From: Guyanagaster necrorhizus
Lineage: Eukaryota; Basidiomycota; Agaricomycetes; Agaricales; Physalacriaceae
Assembly: GCF_019112545.1 (NCBI RefSeq)
Contig: NW_025064896.1
Span: forward strand, 731,689-795,688
Direction of reading: 5' to 3'
DNA: 64,000 nucleotides
The notes under the pieces are model-generated. The model searched no databases. It was not told the DNA's origin and saw only the letters and a program-made list of their open reading frames with translations. Position 1 is the first letter of the stretch; every line of letters begins with the position of its first letter. This document shows positions 34,779 through 45,839 of the stretch, piece by piece. A program made the translations under genes and the position numbers.

Positions 34779-36516
34779 ATGTCAACCACACTGAAACGCA
34801 GACATGGACGACTCAACCTCAAGGACGAAGAAGACAGGCTCGAGGCCTCCAATGCAGCTCTGCGAAATTTGGAGTCCTGTCGCTCGGTCCCAGCCTCTGT
34901 CATCTCACCGTCGGCTATCAACGTCGCGAGTGCTCGTCAGACATCGCTCCCTATCGTCCACCAGACCCATCATTCCTTTCGTTCGTTGGCCCACGCAGAG
35001 TCAGACGATGAGGAGTCCGGGGCGGAGAGGGCGTCTATGTCGACTCCATCGTCGGAGAAGGCCCGACGGAGCTGCGTATTCGGGGCTGCAAGCAGGGTGA
35101 GTCAGGGCAAAATTTTCAGTATTGAGTTGGAAGGCTTATCGATGAGAGTAGAACGGCCAGGATGAGCAGGAAGACAGCAGGTCCTCGTTTACCAGGGGTC
35201 AACTTCGGACGCCTCCACCAGTGGAAATGGAGGACGTCGCGACCTCAAATATCATACACACTCTCCCTAATGAACTTCTGACACTCATATTTGAGGCGGG
35301 ATCAGTCCTTACATACCCTTCGCTCGTCGAACCGAAGTCGCCTTTCGTACCTATCACAGTGAAGAAGGTCTCATCCTTTATGAATACGGTGATGCATGTC
35401 TGCCACCGGTGGCGGCAAGTGGCGATTCACACGCCAGCACTGTGGACCACTCTGCACATCTCCCGGTCCCGGAAAGCGTTAGACAACCTCCCCAGCGTGA
35501 AAGACTTTCGAAACGCCATGCCCTGGGTGACCGAGCATCTCATGCGGTCACAGTGCCTTCCTCTGGACATCAGCCTCGATTGCCGACACATCTCCATAAA
35601 ATCCGTATTTAACCAGCTCATTCCAGAGAGCCACCGCTGGCGCAGCCTCGTGATCACTATACCCTCCGTGCAAGATCTCCCCAATGCCCTGTCCAGCCTC
35701 AAAAAAATCCCCGCACCCGCCCTTGAAACACTGGAAATTACATCCCTCAAATACCACGACTCCGTTGCGCCGAACCTTACCTCCTTCTTCCGGGGCGGGC
35801 TCTCACCCAACTTGTCCCACGTACGATTGAACCGCGTCTCGCTTTCCTGGCTCGCGTTCCCGCTCAAAGGCCTCACGACCCTCGATCTTCGCTTCGTGAT
35901 CTGGCCGACCTTCCCTCACCTCGCGGAAATGCTCTCCGGGTCTCCGAATCTCCAGAACCTTATTCTTCACATCGACAACACCGCCGCCAAACTTCTTGAC
36001 AGACGCGGTCGTGCTGCGATCAGCATTCCCTCCCTTCGGTCTCTCGAGATCCGCTTGTTCAGCCAAGGATCACCGACCATTTGCCCTTTCCTCCAGATAT
36101 TCTCCATACCTGCGTTAGAGAGCCTCACCTTGCGAGAAGTAACCTCCTCGGACTGGTGCAGGATTCTAGTGTACTTTCGCGTTAACTGCACGTCGTACCC
36201 GGTCTTGCGCCACCTCAGGCTATCGTGCATCCGCGGGCTGATTTCCGTTGATTCGAGTGCCGTGCGGGCGTTCCCACAGTTGACACACCTCACCCTGAAC
36301 GGGATCTACTCGAGCGCGTTCTGCCGTCTTTTGGTAGATGAGAAGACGGATGATGGGTATCGCGTGCCGGTGTGGCCAAACATGACGAGTCTGAGCATTA
36401 GGGGCGACGTGGATTTGAATGTCGATTTGCTAGAGAGGGCAATCATTGCAAGAAGAAGGATGGGGCGAGCGCTCATGCAAGTCGATTTGGATCATAGGAT
36501 GCCAAGTGATGATTGA
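34779..36516 (+). CDS. F-box protein with LRR-like C-terminal region
   Basis: Two exons, 34,779-35,096 and 35,161-36,516, with a 64-bp intron. The total of 1,674 nt gives 557 residues in frame. A basic, coiled N-terminus (KRRHGRLNLKDEEDRLEASN) and a Ser-rich linker come before the F-box at about residues 130-190 (NIIHTLPNELLTLIFEAG ... VCHRWRQVAIHTPALWTTL). The rest has repeated Leu-rich segments (SLEIRLFS, ALESLTLREV, LRHLRLSC, LTHLTLNG) typical of basidiomycete F-box/LRR proteins. Such proteins hold substrates on SCF ubiquitin ligases through Skp1. The substrate cannot be guessed. Codon use and CpG are normal for the gene island. Confidence 0.85.
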
Positions 36517-37685
36517 TTATGATATAGTGTACGAGATTTTCTTCATCCCTTGTTTCAAGCTTGCGCTGATCCTTTTTTTTCAGTTAGTTAGTAGAGGTAA
36601 AACTGGTTACCACTCTGATACCTTTTATTTAACGATCTCAACTGCTGTTTTGCTGTTTAATCCACTTTTCCAAGTTTATGCATTTCATGGATATATGGTA
36701 CTTGAAATATTATTGTCAGACATCGCCACTTCATACCGTCGTTTATAAATTTCAAACCTATGAGGCTAGGCCTAGGCGAATGACAACAGAAGGGTTCCTT
36801 ATCTTCCTTTGGCTTGTGGCTCCAGTAGTCATACCTGCCCTTTTCGCGAGAAGGGAGATGACGTTATAAAGCAGGAGATAAGGTTACTTCTGTGCCACTT
36901 AGGCTCCCTAATTCTAATTGCCTAAAGTTTAAAATCTAGTCCCTACTCGCACGCGAAAAAACGGAAGGGAAAAGAGACTTTGGGAACTTTCCTCACCATT
37001 CCTCGAGTCAATTTGGCTTGACCTCGTTCGGGTGGTTGGTCTCTAATATAACTGGAGACGCGTTGTATTGCATTGGCAGGCGAGCAGAGTGCTCTAGATT
37101 GATGAGAGGACCATTCGATGAACGTCAAGCACGCAGTCATGGCGGGATTTTTCTGTCAGAAGCTACCGATATCATGACAAATTCTGGATGAAGAAACAAG
37201 AAAGAGTGCCACGCCGTGCTAAATATTAACCACGCAGGAAGAGGATGCAGAGAAGAACAAGGGCTAGAACGATTAGGCTCTAACCTGGTCCCTGTATTCA
37301 ATTCGATAAGAGAACCTTTCTCGTGGTGCTTAAGATATGGATTTCTCTCACATCCACAAGCGAACAGACTCCTCCAGAATCGATAAGGTTTACGTGAGGA
37401 CAGAGGCACGACGCTGCCTAACAAACTTCAAGCGCATGTGAGCACTCGGTTCGGGTACTACGGTCTTCGCATTTACCCTCTTCCAAATGTTCGTGAGCGA
37501 CATGCATTGGCAACTGCAAGTTGGCCGTGAGATTCCGACGATTGAAAAACCATGACTGATTCAATTTCATCGGAAATACAGATATGAGGTATATGGGTCC
37601 GTGAGTATGTATGTGCTCGTTAATGATACCGATGAACGCTGTGTGTGCGGCGGAATGTCCCAATATCCGACTGTCGGAACCTTCG
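36517..37685. other. Intergenic, no gene recognised
   Basis: About 1.17 kb with several short minus-strand frames (36,943-37,140; 37,137-37,424; 37,418-37,663). None has a recognisable domain and they cannot be joined by consensus introns into one frame. Confidence 0.4.
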
Positions 37686-38662
37686 TCATGGGCCCTTCAA
37701 GTGCCACGAGAAAACATCTTTGCCGATTTTGACGCAGAGTGTATCGGCGTCGTAGAAGTTCATTGATTCTGAGAGCCCACTCTGGTATTTCTTGTTCAAT
37801 TTATCAATCGACCTGGAGGGGATACCGGGGACGGTGAGGAACTGAGTATGTGATTCGGAAGGGGAGGTTTCGTCAAGTAAGGCCCAAGCGATGGATGCAT
37901 GGAATCGGGGCTCTGCGTAATAGTCCTTTTGGCGAAACGACTGAAGCGTCGGAGCCAACGCAGTCGAGAGTTGAGAGAGCTATAGTATTCTAGTTAGGAG
38001 AGGACGAAAGCAAAGGATGAGCTGTAAATGAACCTGATGGTGCCCGGCGCCGACTTCGATCGTTAAGAATGCCCTCGTTCGCTCGTCGTTAGTGAGCTCG
38101 GAAAATGTCGAGAAGGAGATGGTGAACCTGTAACAGAGAATCAACGATGGGTAAATGCCAATATTCAGTGGACACCCACCTCGGATGAGTGAGCGCGAGA
38201 GACTTCACGGCGCGTTTCAGGTCTTCCCTTTGGTAAGCACGTAAATATATCGGCCGGGACAGAGATACGTGCAACTCAGGTGCGGTATCACCATCTTTCG
38301 ACCAGAAATCGTTCAGCGTGGGTACGTCATCCTTCGCTGACTTGATGGCTTCGCTGAGCAAAGAGAACAAAGGAGATTTCCGGTTCAGCCCAAGAGATAT
38401 AAACACATGAGCCGCCCATTGGCCATCAACATGAGGTGTATTCCGTTTTCTGCCTTGATGAAGAGAAGGGTTGTCTACGGGGGCTGCAACAACTAAGGAT
38501 GCTGAAAGAGTGGGTAGTTTTCTGTCCCCCATGTCGGTGAGCTGATGGTAGCGCTCTAGATGAGAATATTACTCACTTCCGTTTCACAGATTTTTCTGTA
38601 TCATCTTCATCTTCAGAGCTCGAATATTCAACCAGAGAAGACGAAGAGAAGGCCCTTTTCAT
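37686..38662 (-). CDS. USB1: U6 snRNA phosphodiesterase USB1 (2H family)
   Basis: Trims and protects the 3' end of U6 snRNA in the nucleus by removing terminal uridines. Four exons (38,662-38,577; 38,521-38,180; 38,127-38,034; 37,979-37,686) sum to 816 nt, 271 residues in frame. The N-terminus is Ser/acidic with a basic patch (SSSEDEDDTEKSVKRKK), usual for USB1. The two catalytic His-x-Ser motifs are visible: ELHVSLSRP at about residue 112 and RFHASIAW at about residue 205. Between them are SFSELTNDERTRAFLTIEV and GAGHHQLSQLS. The protein ends with CVKIGKDVFSWHL, which matches the conserved last strand. The size is normal for fungal USB1. No neighbour is functionally linked. Confidence 0.88.
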
Positions 38663-38952
38663 CCAAACGAGAAAAGAAAGTGATCGTCAAGAAGGACAGA
38701 GTATGTGCCCGAAAAGGCAACTTCAACCTTAGGCTCGTTCTGGTACTCGAGTTTCTACCATTGCCGTTCGCACTACAACGGACGCTCTATACTTGAGCTA
38801 ACTGTTTTCTTTTGGTTATTTTCCACCCAAACTGACGAGTGTACAGTCCAATGTCATGCTACAACCGACATATATTACAATACAATGAATACAATTCTCC
38901 CGAATCTTATACACCGGCCAGCGTTGATACTGATAATATCCCAATTTTTTCC

Positions 38953-39504
38953 TCAAGAAGCCGTGATACTCTTGGAACCAGACTGACCATCTGCCGGCGG
39001 CTTGGGGAACGTCACCGTCAACATACCATTCTCCACGGTAGTCTTGATTTCGTCCTCCTGCACATACGGTGAGCCCCCCTGTGTATATACACAACCGAAA
39101 CATGCTTACCTTGATGCCTTCAGGGACACTCAGCGTCTGCGAGAACTTCTTATACGACCTTTTTCTAATGGAATAATTCTCGCCCTGCTCCTCCAACGAA
39201 TGGGTACGCTCGCTGGAGACAGTCAACTGGCCGTCTCGCACGTTGACCTGAACGTCCTCAGCTGTCATGCCCGGTACCGCCATGCTAGTTGTGACCATGC
39301 TCCTGCCTTCGTTTTCGCCGAGGTTGAATCTACTGGGGTCGTCAGTATACCTGGGCGTTAACGGCGCAACAATGAGACGGAAACACACCTGGTGCTCAGA
39401 AGGCTTAAAGTTCCAGACGAGCGACTCTCTGGACTCTCTGAACTCTCACTGGTAGCAGACCCCGAAACAGAAAGATTAAAGAGACCGCCGATTCTAATAG
39501 TCAT
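38953..39504 (-). CDS. Small heat-shock protein (Hsp20, alpha-crystallin domain)
   Basis: An ATP-independent chaperone that holds unfolding proteins. Three exons (39,504-39,389; 39,350-39,110; 39,057-38,953) sum to 462 nt, 153 residues in frame. A short Ser/Gly-rich N-terminus (MTIRIGGLFNLSVSG) leads into the alpha-crystallin domain: SMAVPGMTAEDVQVNVRDGQ, LTVSSERTHSL, YSIRKRSYKKFSQTLSVPEG. The domain finishes in the last exon with IKTTVENGMLTVTFPKPP, which includes the conserved GMLTV motif. A short C-terminal tail ends SKSITAS, an I-x-x/S variant of the I-x-I tail. A heat-shock element and TATA box lie just upstream. Two further copies are at 48.5 and 49.4 kb. Confidence 0.9.
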
Positions 39505-39620
39505 ATTGGTGGTAAGAGGTGATGGGTTAACAATTGCAGACGACCGTGTGTCCAGGCTTATATATCGCAATCAATGGTTTTTACACGGTCATTCTGGAAG
39601 GTTCGAGCAGGATCGTGTGG
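39505..39620 (-). promoter_or_regulatory. Heat-shock promoter: HSE plus TATA box
   Basis: On the minus strand the sequence CGAACCTTCCAGAAT (positions 39,606-39,592) is a perfect three-unit heat-shock element (GAA-TTC-GAA with 2-nt spacing). A TATA box (ATATATAAG, about 39,566-39,558) lies between it and the start codon at 39,504. This is the expected arrangement for HSF-driven transcription. Confidence 0.8.
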
Positions 39621-40690
39621 CGTGGACAACCAACATTTCGGACCGCGGTGACGGCACTTTCATCTGTCCAACTTGGTCCGTTAATGGCACCGTATCTGCC
39701 CGCTGACTCGCACACGCACCAAGTGTGTCCAAAATTCATGAAACAGGAAACGGTACGACATACTGCTTTCGTCGTGGCTTTCTATCCAAACTCTCCTTAC
39801 TATCATCGAGTCTGCTCCGGCTTGTCCCAAGTATGTCCATGACGATGACTGCCATTCTAATAATTGGGGTGCATTCCATCGGCTCCACCCGCATTGTCAA
39901 GCTAGGTCAAGCTCAAGCTATCTTTCAGTTCGTCTCCGGGGCCCGTCATGACTCACGGTGATTGGCAAACAAGAGAAACTCTATGTAACTGCCGTTTTGT
40001 TGAGGACACGACAAAGATGCCGACAGTGGATAACTGGGATTAGTCATGGAACTTTCTCACATCGTCAAGGTTCAATGCAGTCACTAACTACGGCCAAAGA
40101 CGTCAGGAGATCTGGACGTTTTCTGCTGTAATTCAGGGGTTAGCCTCGTTTGGGTTCATGCTCGAGTTTATATGGACTACCACGTCCGTTGTAGACGGGC
40201 CCGAAACTGTTAAGAAACTGTACAGACTCGAGTAAGTATGAGACTGCGGATACGGTCCGGGTGTAATGGATCGTTCTGGAATCATCTTCACTAATCCAAC
40301 AGCCAAACTTAAGACTCCACATTTAGGTCATATACGGTCACACTCTCATCCCTATGACCATCAGTGCTCCTTTCGAGAAGACTCGCCGGCTGTATATTCG
40401 AGTTATGCGTGCCGAACTGAAATCTCCGCTTCTAGGCTTGTTCCAGATAGACATGGACCAATCTTGTATTCCCTTTTTTTTTCGCACCCAGTCGGATGAA
40501 CATGTCCGCCTTCTACTACAAACCTAGTAAGTATCGATTCTTTCACGAGGCCTTCACCCCTCGCTCCAGAGACTAAAACCATCCACGTCTCACGCAAAGA
40601 GGTGTTCAGTGGGTCATGAAACAAACTCAGACGAGTATTTTTTTTTGTTGTAACCGACTCTTCCCATCGGCGACTGATACTTTGCGCACG
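39621..40690. other. Intergenic, no gene recognised
   Basis: Many overlapping short frames, none with a motif. It separates the divergent small heat-shock promoter from a possible small + strand gene. Confidence 0.4.
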
Positions 40691-40938
40691 ATGATTCTCC
40701 ACCAAGATACCATTGCCAATGCGTACTGTTACCGCTGCGTTCTGTCTTCAAAGGGAGCTGTACAGAATGAGTGGCGCAGCGGTCGTCTAGAGAAAGCTAG
40801 ATGCCGTGCGCGAGAGGGGTTATGGAAAGTTCCCCAGGACTTGCTGTCTGCGGCTCTGAAGGTACGATTTTCGATTGTTTTGGTTTTTACGTTAATACTG
40901 ACTTTTGTTGTTTTCAGGGCGATGAGATCAAGCGGTAG
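40691..40938 (+). CDS. Possible small two-exon protein, unknown
   Basis: Exon 40,691-40,861 (171 nt) and exon 40,918-40,938 flank a 56-bp intron with a consensus donor (AAG|GTACGA) and a long pyrimidine tract (TTTTGTTGTTTTCAG). The product of 63 residues (MILHQDTIANAYCYRCVLSS ... GDEIKR) has no recognised domain. The clean intron is the main support; it could be a 3' piece of a longer gene. Confidence 0.3.
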
Positions 40939-41512
40939 ACAATTGTGTCTTGAACGGTCACATTCCCTACGATGTTGTTGGGGTGAAGCCAAGGAAAATT
41001 ACGGTGTTTCGGGTAGCCAAGTGAAATCTTGAACTAGGTATCTTGTCGTGCAAAGGACTTGCTTGTATTCGTGTTCACGATCGACTCGATTTCGTTTCTG
41101 TTCAGGAGCCACGACCGCTGTTAAAATCAACTTCCTGTCCTAAGACGTGATGTCGAGTTCGGATACGTACAGTTACTAAGGCCTTGGCAAGACAAGAAAT
41201 CGCGTGTCCCATCTGATGGCATAATTTTATCATCGTCAGAATTCTTGAATAATCAAAATAATTCAATCTGACTGTCGAACAAAAAGCCGTGAAGTGAAAT
41301 TAACACAAATATAGAGAATTGTGCTGAACATATCGTATCGAGAAGAAACATGAGTGATGATGGTTCCATGATACCGAGCAAAATAGTTCAATATTATAGT
41401 AAAGAAAGGCAACCTTAAACTGCCATGCGCGAGAGTGATATACAAACTAAATGTCTAAGTTCTTGTAAATGAAACCAAAACCCGACGTATCCAATTGAAC
41501 TCAGCGACCTTT
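40939..41512. other. Intergenic, 3' flank of the alcohol dehydrogenase gene
   Basis: AT-richer than its neighbours, with no open frame of note. It probably holds the 3' untranslated region of the minus-strand alcohol dehydrogenase. Confidence 0.4.
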
Positions 41513-43266
41513 TACTTCTTGAGATCGAAGACAATACGACCAGCGACTTTGCCCTGTTTCATGCCTTCGTACACGCTAGAAAGGGGTGAAAGTAAGCGAA
41601 ATAGGAACGAACGTGCGTATGTTTCGACTCACTCCTTAAGCTCGTCCATTTCTTTGCAGACAAAGTGGACCTTGACTTCGCCGCGAGCGGCGATGTCCAT
41701 AGCCTCCCTGGCGTCTTGACGGTTACCAACATAGGACCCAAGAATGCTTATGCTCTGGACAAGGGTAATCAAGTTTCGCTCTTAAACAATTATCAATATA
41801 TTTACCTTGAAGACAGTGAAGAAGATAGAGGCCTCGAGCTTAGCCTCTCCGGGCAAACCGACAGCCATGAGGGTACCACCGTTACGGAGGTAGTCGACAG
41901 CTTGGGTATACCCGGAGCTCTGATGTTCTAGAGTCAGCCTAAATTACGTCATGATGGAGGAAAAAGTCTGTACCGACGCAGCCGTAACCACGGCTGAGTG
42001 CGCACCGAGTCCGTTTGTAGCGGCCTTGACGTCCGCGACGATATCCTTGCTCTCCTTGAAGTCGATCCAGACATCAGCACCGAGCTTCTTGCAAAGTTCC
42101 TTCTTCTCCTCGCCGCTATCTATGAAAAGGGTGAGAGAGGTCTATAAAAAGAACACACACGCTTTACCGATAGCAATAACGCGGAGTCCGCGAACTTTGG
42201 CATATTGAATGGCTAGGGAATCAGATAAGCACAGGACCCGACAGAGAAGGGTAATCAATATACCAAGGTGGCCTAGACCTCCTCCTGCACCTGGTAGGAC
42301 AATCCAGTTGCCAGCATTAGTCTGACTGTATTTGATAGCGCGGTAGACGGTGACACCCTGTATTCAGCTTCTTAGAATGCTGTGTATTATCAGATGAGCA
42401 TTAATTGGTCTTACAGCGCAGAGAATGGAGGCCGCGGCATCGGAGGGGAAACCATCGGGAATCGGAGTGACATGGTTGACGTATGAAACGGCGTATTCAG
42501 AGAAAGTCCCGTCGACGTTGAAACCGCTCAGTTTAGCATCCAGGCAAGCTAAAGAAACCGAAAAATGAGCTTCCTGATGCCCCGCACAAAAGAAGCATCA
42601 CCGCTTACTCTGCTCAAGGCCATTACGGCAGTCCTCGCAGTTCAGGCAACTGTGGGGAAACAAAATTAGGACGGACCGGCCTGACGTAGAAAATGAAAAG
42701 ATACCGACGAGTCCGCAAGCCATTTGATACCAACACGATCACCAAGTTTTACGGGAGAGTTGGCAGTGTTGTCTCCAATAGCGACAACGATACCGACACC
42801 CTCGTGTCCACCGATGAGTGGGATGTTAGCTTTCAGAGGCCAGTCACCTGAGTCCGGTACGTGAGAAGGCGACGTGGAAGAAATAATGAACGGTTCCTTA
42901 CCCAACGCAGCATGGAGATCAGTATGGCAACAGCCTAGGATCAAGATATGGATCAATGCTGATGAAAGCGGTTTAAGCGCCTGTAAACGCACCGGTAGCT
43001 TCCATTTTGACCAGACATTCTCCGGGGGCAAGCTCCGCTTGTGACTTGACCGGCCAATCATTCTTGATCACAATACTTCCTCCGGTTTCCTCGATAATGG
43101 CAACTCTCTGAGTTTTGGGGATCGTGTAGTGGGTAGGCATGGCGGTATGATAGAAGGAAGGGCGAGTGAGACGGTTGAAGGTGGTAGCGGTAAGGGGGCG
43201 AGTTACTTGGGGGTGGGCAAAACGAAAAAGACGTAAACTGGGGCCCTTTGGAACGAAGACACTCAT
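41513..43266 (-). CDS. Zinc-dependent alcohol dehydrogenase (MDR family, ADH1/ADH3 type)
   Basis: Interconverts ethanol and acetaldehyde (or related alcohols) with NAD. About eleven short exons lie between 43,266 and the TAA at 41,513-41,515. Seen in order: [31 protein letters not shown] (catalytic zinc Cys and proton-relay His/Thr region); [19 protein letters not shown] (GHE zinc ligand); [15 protein letters not shown] (four structural-zinc cysteines, spacing 2-2-7); [26 protein letters not shown] (NAD-binding Gly motif); [44 protein letters not shown] at the end. The N-terminus has 42 Arg/Ser/Thr-rich residues before a second Met ([11 protein letters not shown]). That extension looks like a mitochondrial presequence; starting at the second Met gives a normal cytosolic enzyme. 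Confidence 0.9.
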
Positions 43267-44091
43267 TTTTATACTGTCTCGCTGGCAATTCACTCTCGGA
43301 GATTATGAGAATGATGAGACGTCCCGGGCTGGTCAAGGGCCTTATATTGTCCAGGTGACCTCCAGATTGGACCTCGAATTCGCAATTATGTTGGTATCGC
43401 GCTTACGCGACGGCGTGGCTATTCTGGTATAGTCTTTCCGGTCCAGATGTGGCTCGAATTTCATCCCGCTAGATGATTGGATATAGATTCCTCTTCCCTG
43501 ATTGGATGTTGTCAGTGCGTCATCGCCACATGTGAGACCCTATGTCTCGCCTTGTGCGTAATTTTGTGGGACCACAGTAAGAGGACTTCGAATAAGGTAT
43601 GCCGGCAATGTATTCAAGCCAGAAGACTATCATGAACGAAAGAAAAGATTGCGGTCAGTTTTTGATAACTTAGTCAAGATTCCTCGTGATCGCATCGATC
43701 GTAGCAAGCTACCGACGCGTCAAAAGTGTCGCCACGTCGCTACACAGAAAATATTTTTTATGCCGTGGCGGATAGCCTGATGAGTCTTGCTTTGGATATA
43801 CACCTTCGGGGCATGGGCCGAGCGCGTCTTGAGAGTATACTCGTACCTCATTCCACAAGATCACTTGGCCCCATGTGGTATAGACCATCTCTAATGATAA
43901 TTTCCCCGAGATGTAACAAAGAAAGCAGCAGCTGATCAAAACGTAGGAAAAAGTCGCTCCGACGGAATAGGACGGAAGAGCATTCGATTCCATTAGAATA
44001 GCCCCAACGCGTCCTTGGCGCGCATTAATTAACCAAAAGCATGGGGGTATCGTTGGTGGCGTTTTTCACGAGGAAACAGCAGCATGAACCG
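43267..44091. other. Intergenic with one minus-strand open frame (43,993-43,709), unknown
   Basis: The 94-codon frame starts MESNALPSYSVGATFSYVLI and contains one hydrophobic segment near its start. No homologue is recognised and no promoter or splice partner is evident. The remainder up to the alcohol dehydrogenase start probably contains that gene's promoter. Confidence 0.3.
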
Positions 44092-45643
44092 TCAGAGACC
44101 ATCACTTACCCCGCACTGCTCCCCCGCAAGAATCCTATCATTCTGTGGAATAAAATGCTCGTCAGAAGAATCAGAAGAAAGACACGAGTAAAATTTGAAA
44201 TTATTTGACACACATCCGATTGGTATCTCATACCGTTCTGCCCGTAAACGAATTCGTCCCCCGCTTAGCTCTTTGTCCGAATCAAAGTCGCTCCCCGCAA
44301 TGTCATCTTCGTGTCGTACAATAACAGTGCCATTTATGGTCTCGTCGCTTTCGTCCATTTCATATTCCCCCACAGAATTCTCCGCGTCGTTTTCAGTACC
44401 TGCTTCGTCGTCAAGATCTCCATCGATGCCCTTCATGTCGTCCTCATAATCTGACGGGAAGGTTATATCATCTTGGCTTGGGTCCCAGAACCCCTCTCGA
44501 GTCGTTGGATCGTCTTCATGGGCGTCCTCATCTTCCTCAGTTTCAGATTCGTAGACATCCCAGACATAGCCGATGGGCGGCCTATTCCATCCGCTATAGG
44601 TGGGGTCTAACACGGCGACCTCCGCCTGCATGATCAAATGGGATTCCCAATAAGAACCCACCACATTGGGTTAACCGTTCACCTCAAAGTCAGGGATATC
44701 ATCGTCTGTGTCGGCGGAGTCACCTGAATCCTCACGGTTATCTGCATCATCAGGGCTACTTTTATCCATACAACCGGAGATACCGATGGATCCTTTACAA
44801 ACGTCTGCCAGCGTTCTGGAAAACAGTTGGAAAACTCCGACCGTAGGGGGTAGAAGAGCGCGTCCTCGAGTAGGTCGATGAGAAATTCGCGCCCATTCCC
44901 ATCACTGGAGCGAAGCTGAATTCGACGTCCCAAGTATATTTTCCATTGATCAGTTTCCTCCATTGCCGGATTACCAACAAGGTCGAGTAAATCCTCATCC
45001 GCCGAGGCCACGATACCGTGCTTCCTTGTAAACCTGAGCTTATACTTGAGGCACATAGCGACTATAGCACCGCACCGTATAAGAGATTGAAATTCCGTCG
45101 GGGAGTTCGCATAGGCATCAGGCACCAGAAGATCTTGTGGCAAATCGTCCAAAGGTGTCATTCCTCGCTGAACGAGGGCACGGTCCAAGGACATTGCATG
45201 GTTCCCCAAGCATTTTGTCATGCTCCTGTGCAAAAATATTAATAGAAGTTGCAGGTATTAACATTTATTCCGCCTACCTCAGTCCACTCAAAGAACGTGG
45301 CGCAACTGAGCCCTTGGCATACGCCATCGATCACTTCATAGTGACATTTATGGCAGCGATATACTCTGTCCGCGTCGTCCCAGAGAAGTTCTATATGCAA
45401 AATAGCTTCGCCTTCTTCATCAGACTCGTCGTTTTCTTGGCTGGCCATATCGTAGTCCTCATCAGATTCGTTACCATGTATTCCTCACTGTTATAATTTC
45501 CTTCCTCGTTGTTATCCACGAAGGCCCGAAGGGCGCCTCTTAGTTGCGCATTTTCCTAAAAGAAAAGGCAGTGAGACGCGTCAAAAGAAGCGAAGAAATC
45601 CAATTACGCGTCTGGACTGAGCTAGGCTGCTGCAATCTTTCAT
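44092..45643 (-). CDS. Fungal hypothetical protein with N-terminal leucine-zipper-like and C-x2-C zinc motif
   Basis: Exon 1 (45,643-45,608) reads MKDCSSLAQSRR and joins through a 52-bp intron to ENAQLRGALRAFVDNNEEG. The same exon later reads VYRCHKCHYEVIDGVCQG, a C-x2-C...C motif, then FFEWTE. The next exon (about 45,230-44,690) contains RALVQRGMTPLDDLPQDLL and LRFTRKHGIVASADEDLLDL. The last (about 44,650-44,092) is very acidic (YESETEEDEDAHEDD) and ends AGEQCGVSDGL. The layout of a short coiled start, a Cys motif, a 'RGMTPL' block and an acidic tail recurs in uncharacterised basidiomycete proteins. Two exon joins do not close in phase (near 45,470 and 45,235), so either I have missed splice sites or the copy carries a frameshift. 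Confidence 0.6.
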
Positions 45644-45839
45644 TTCCACGTTCCAGTCGAAGAGACATGAAGGAAAAATGAGCACGACCAGGAGCCGCTG
45701 ATGAGCAAAGTACAAAGCCAAGACAACGCGTACAATACACGTATATTTTCCGTGCAAATGCTATTTCGGATCTACAGAATTTAGTACAAATTCCCTTATT
45801 TGGTATTCGGATGTACTCCTTTGGACTTTCACCTTAGTA

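Noticed and set aside
44195..44449. 84-codon + strand Ser-rich frame
   Set aside because: It is the antisense of the acidic tail of the minus-strand gene at 44.1-45.6 kb.
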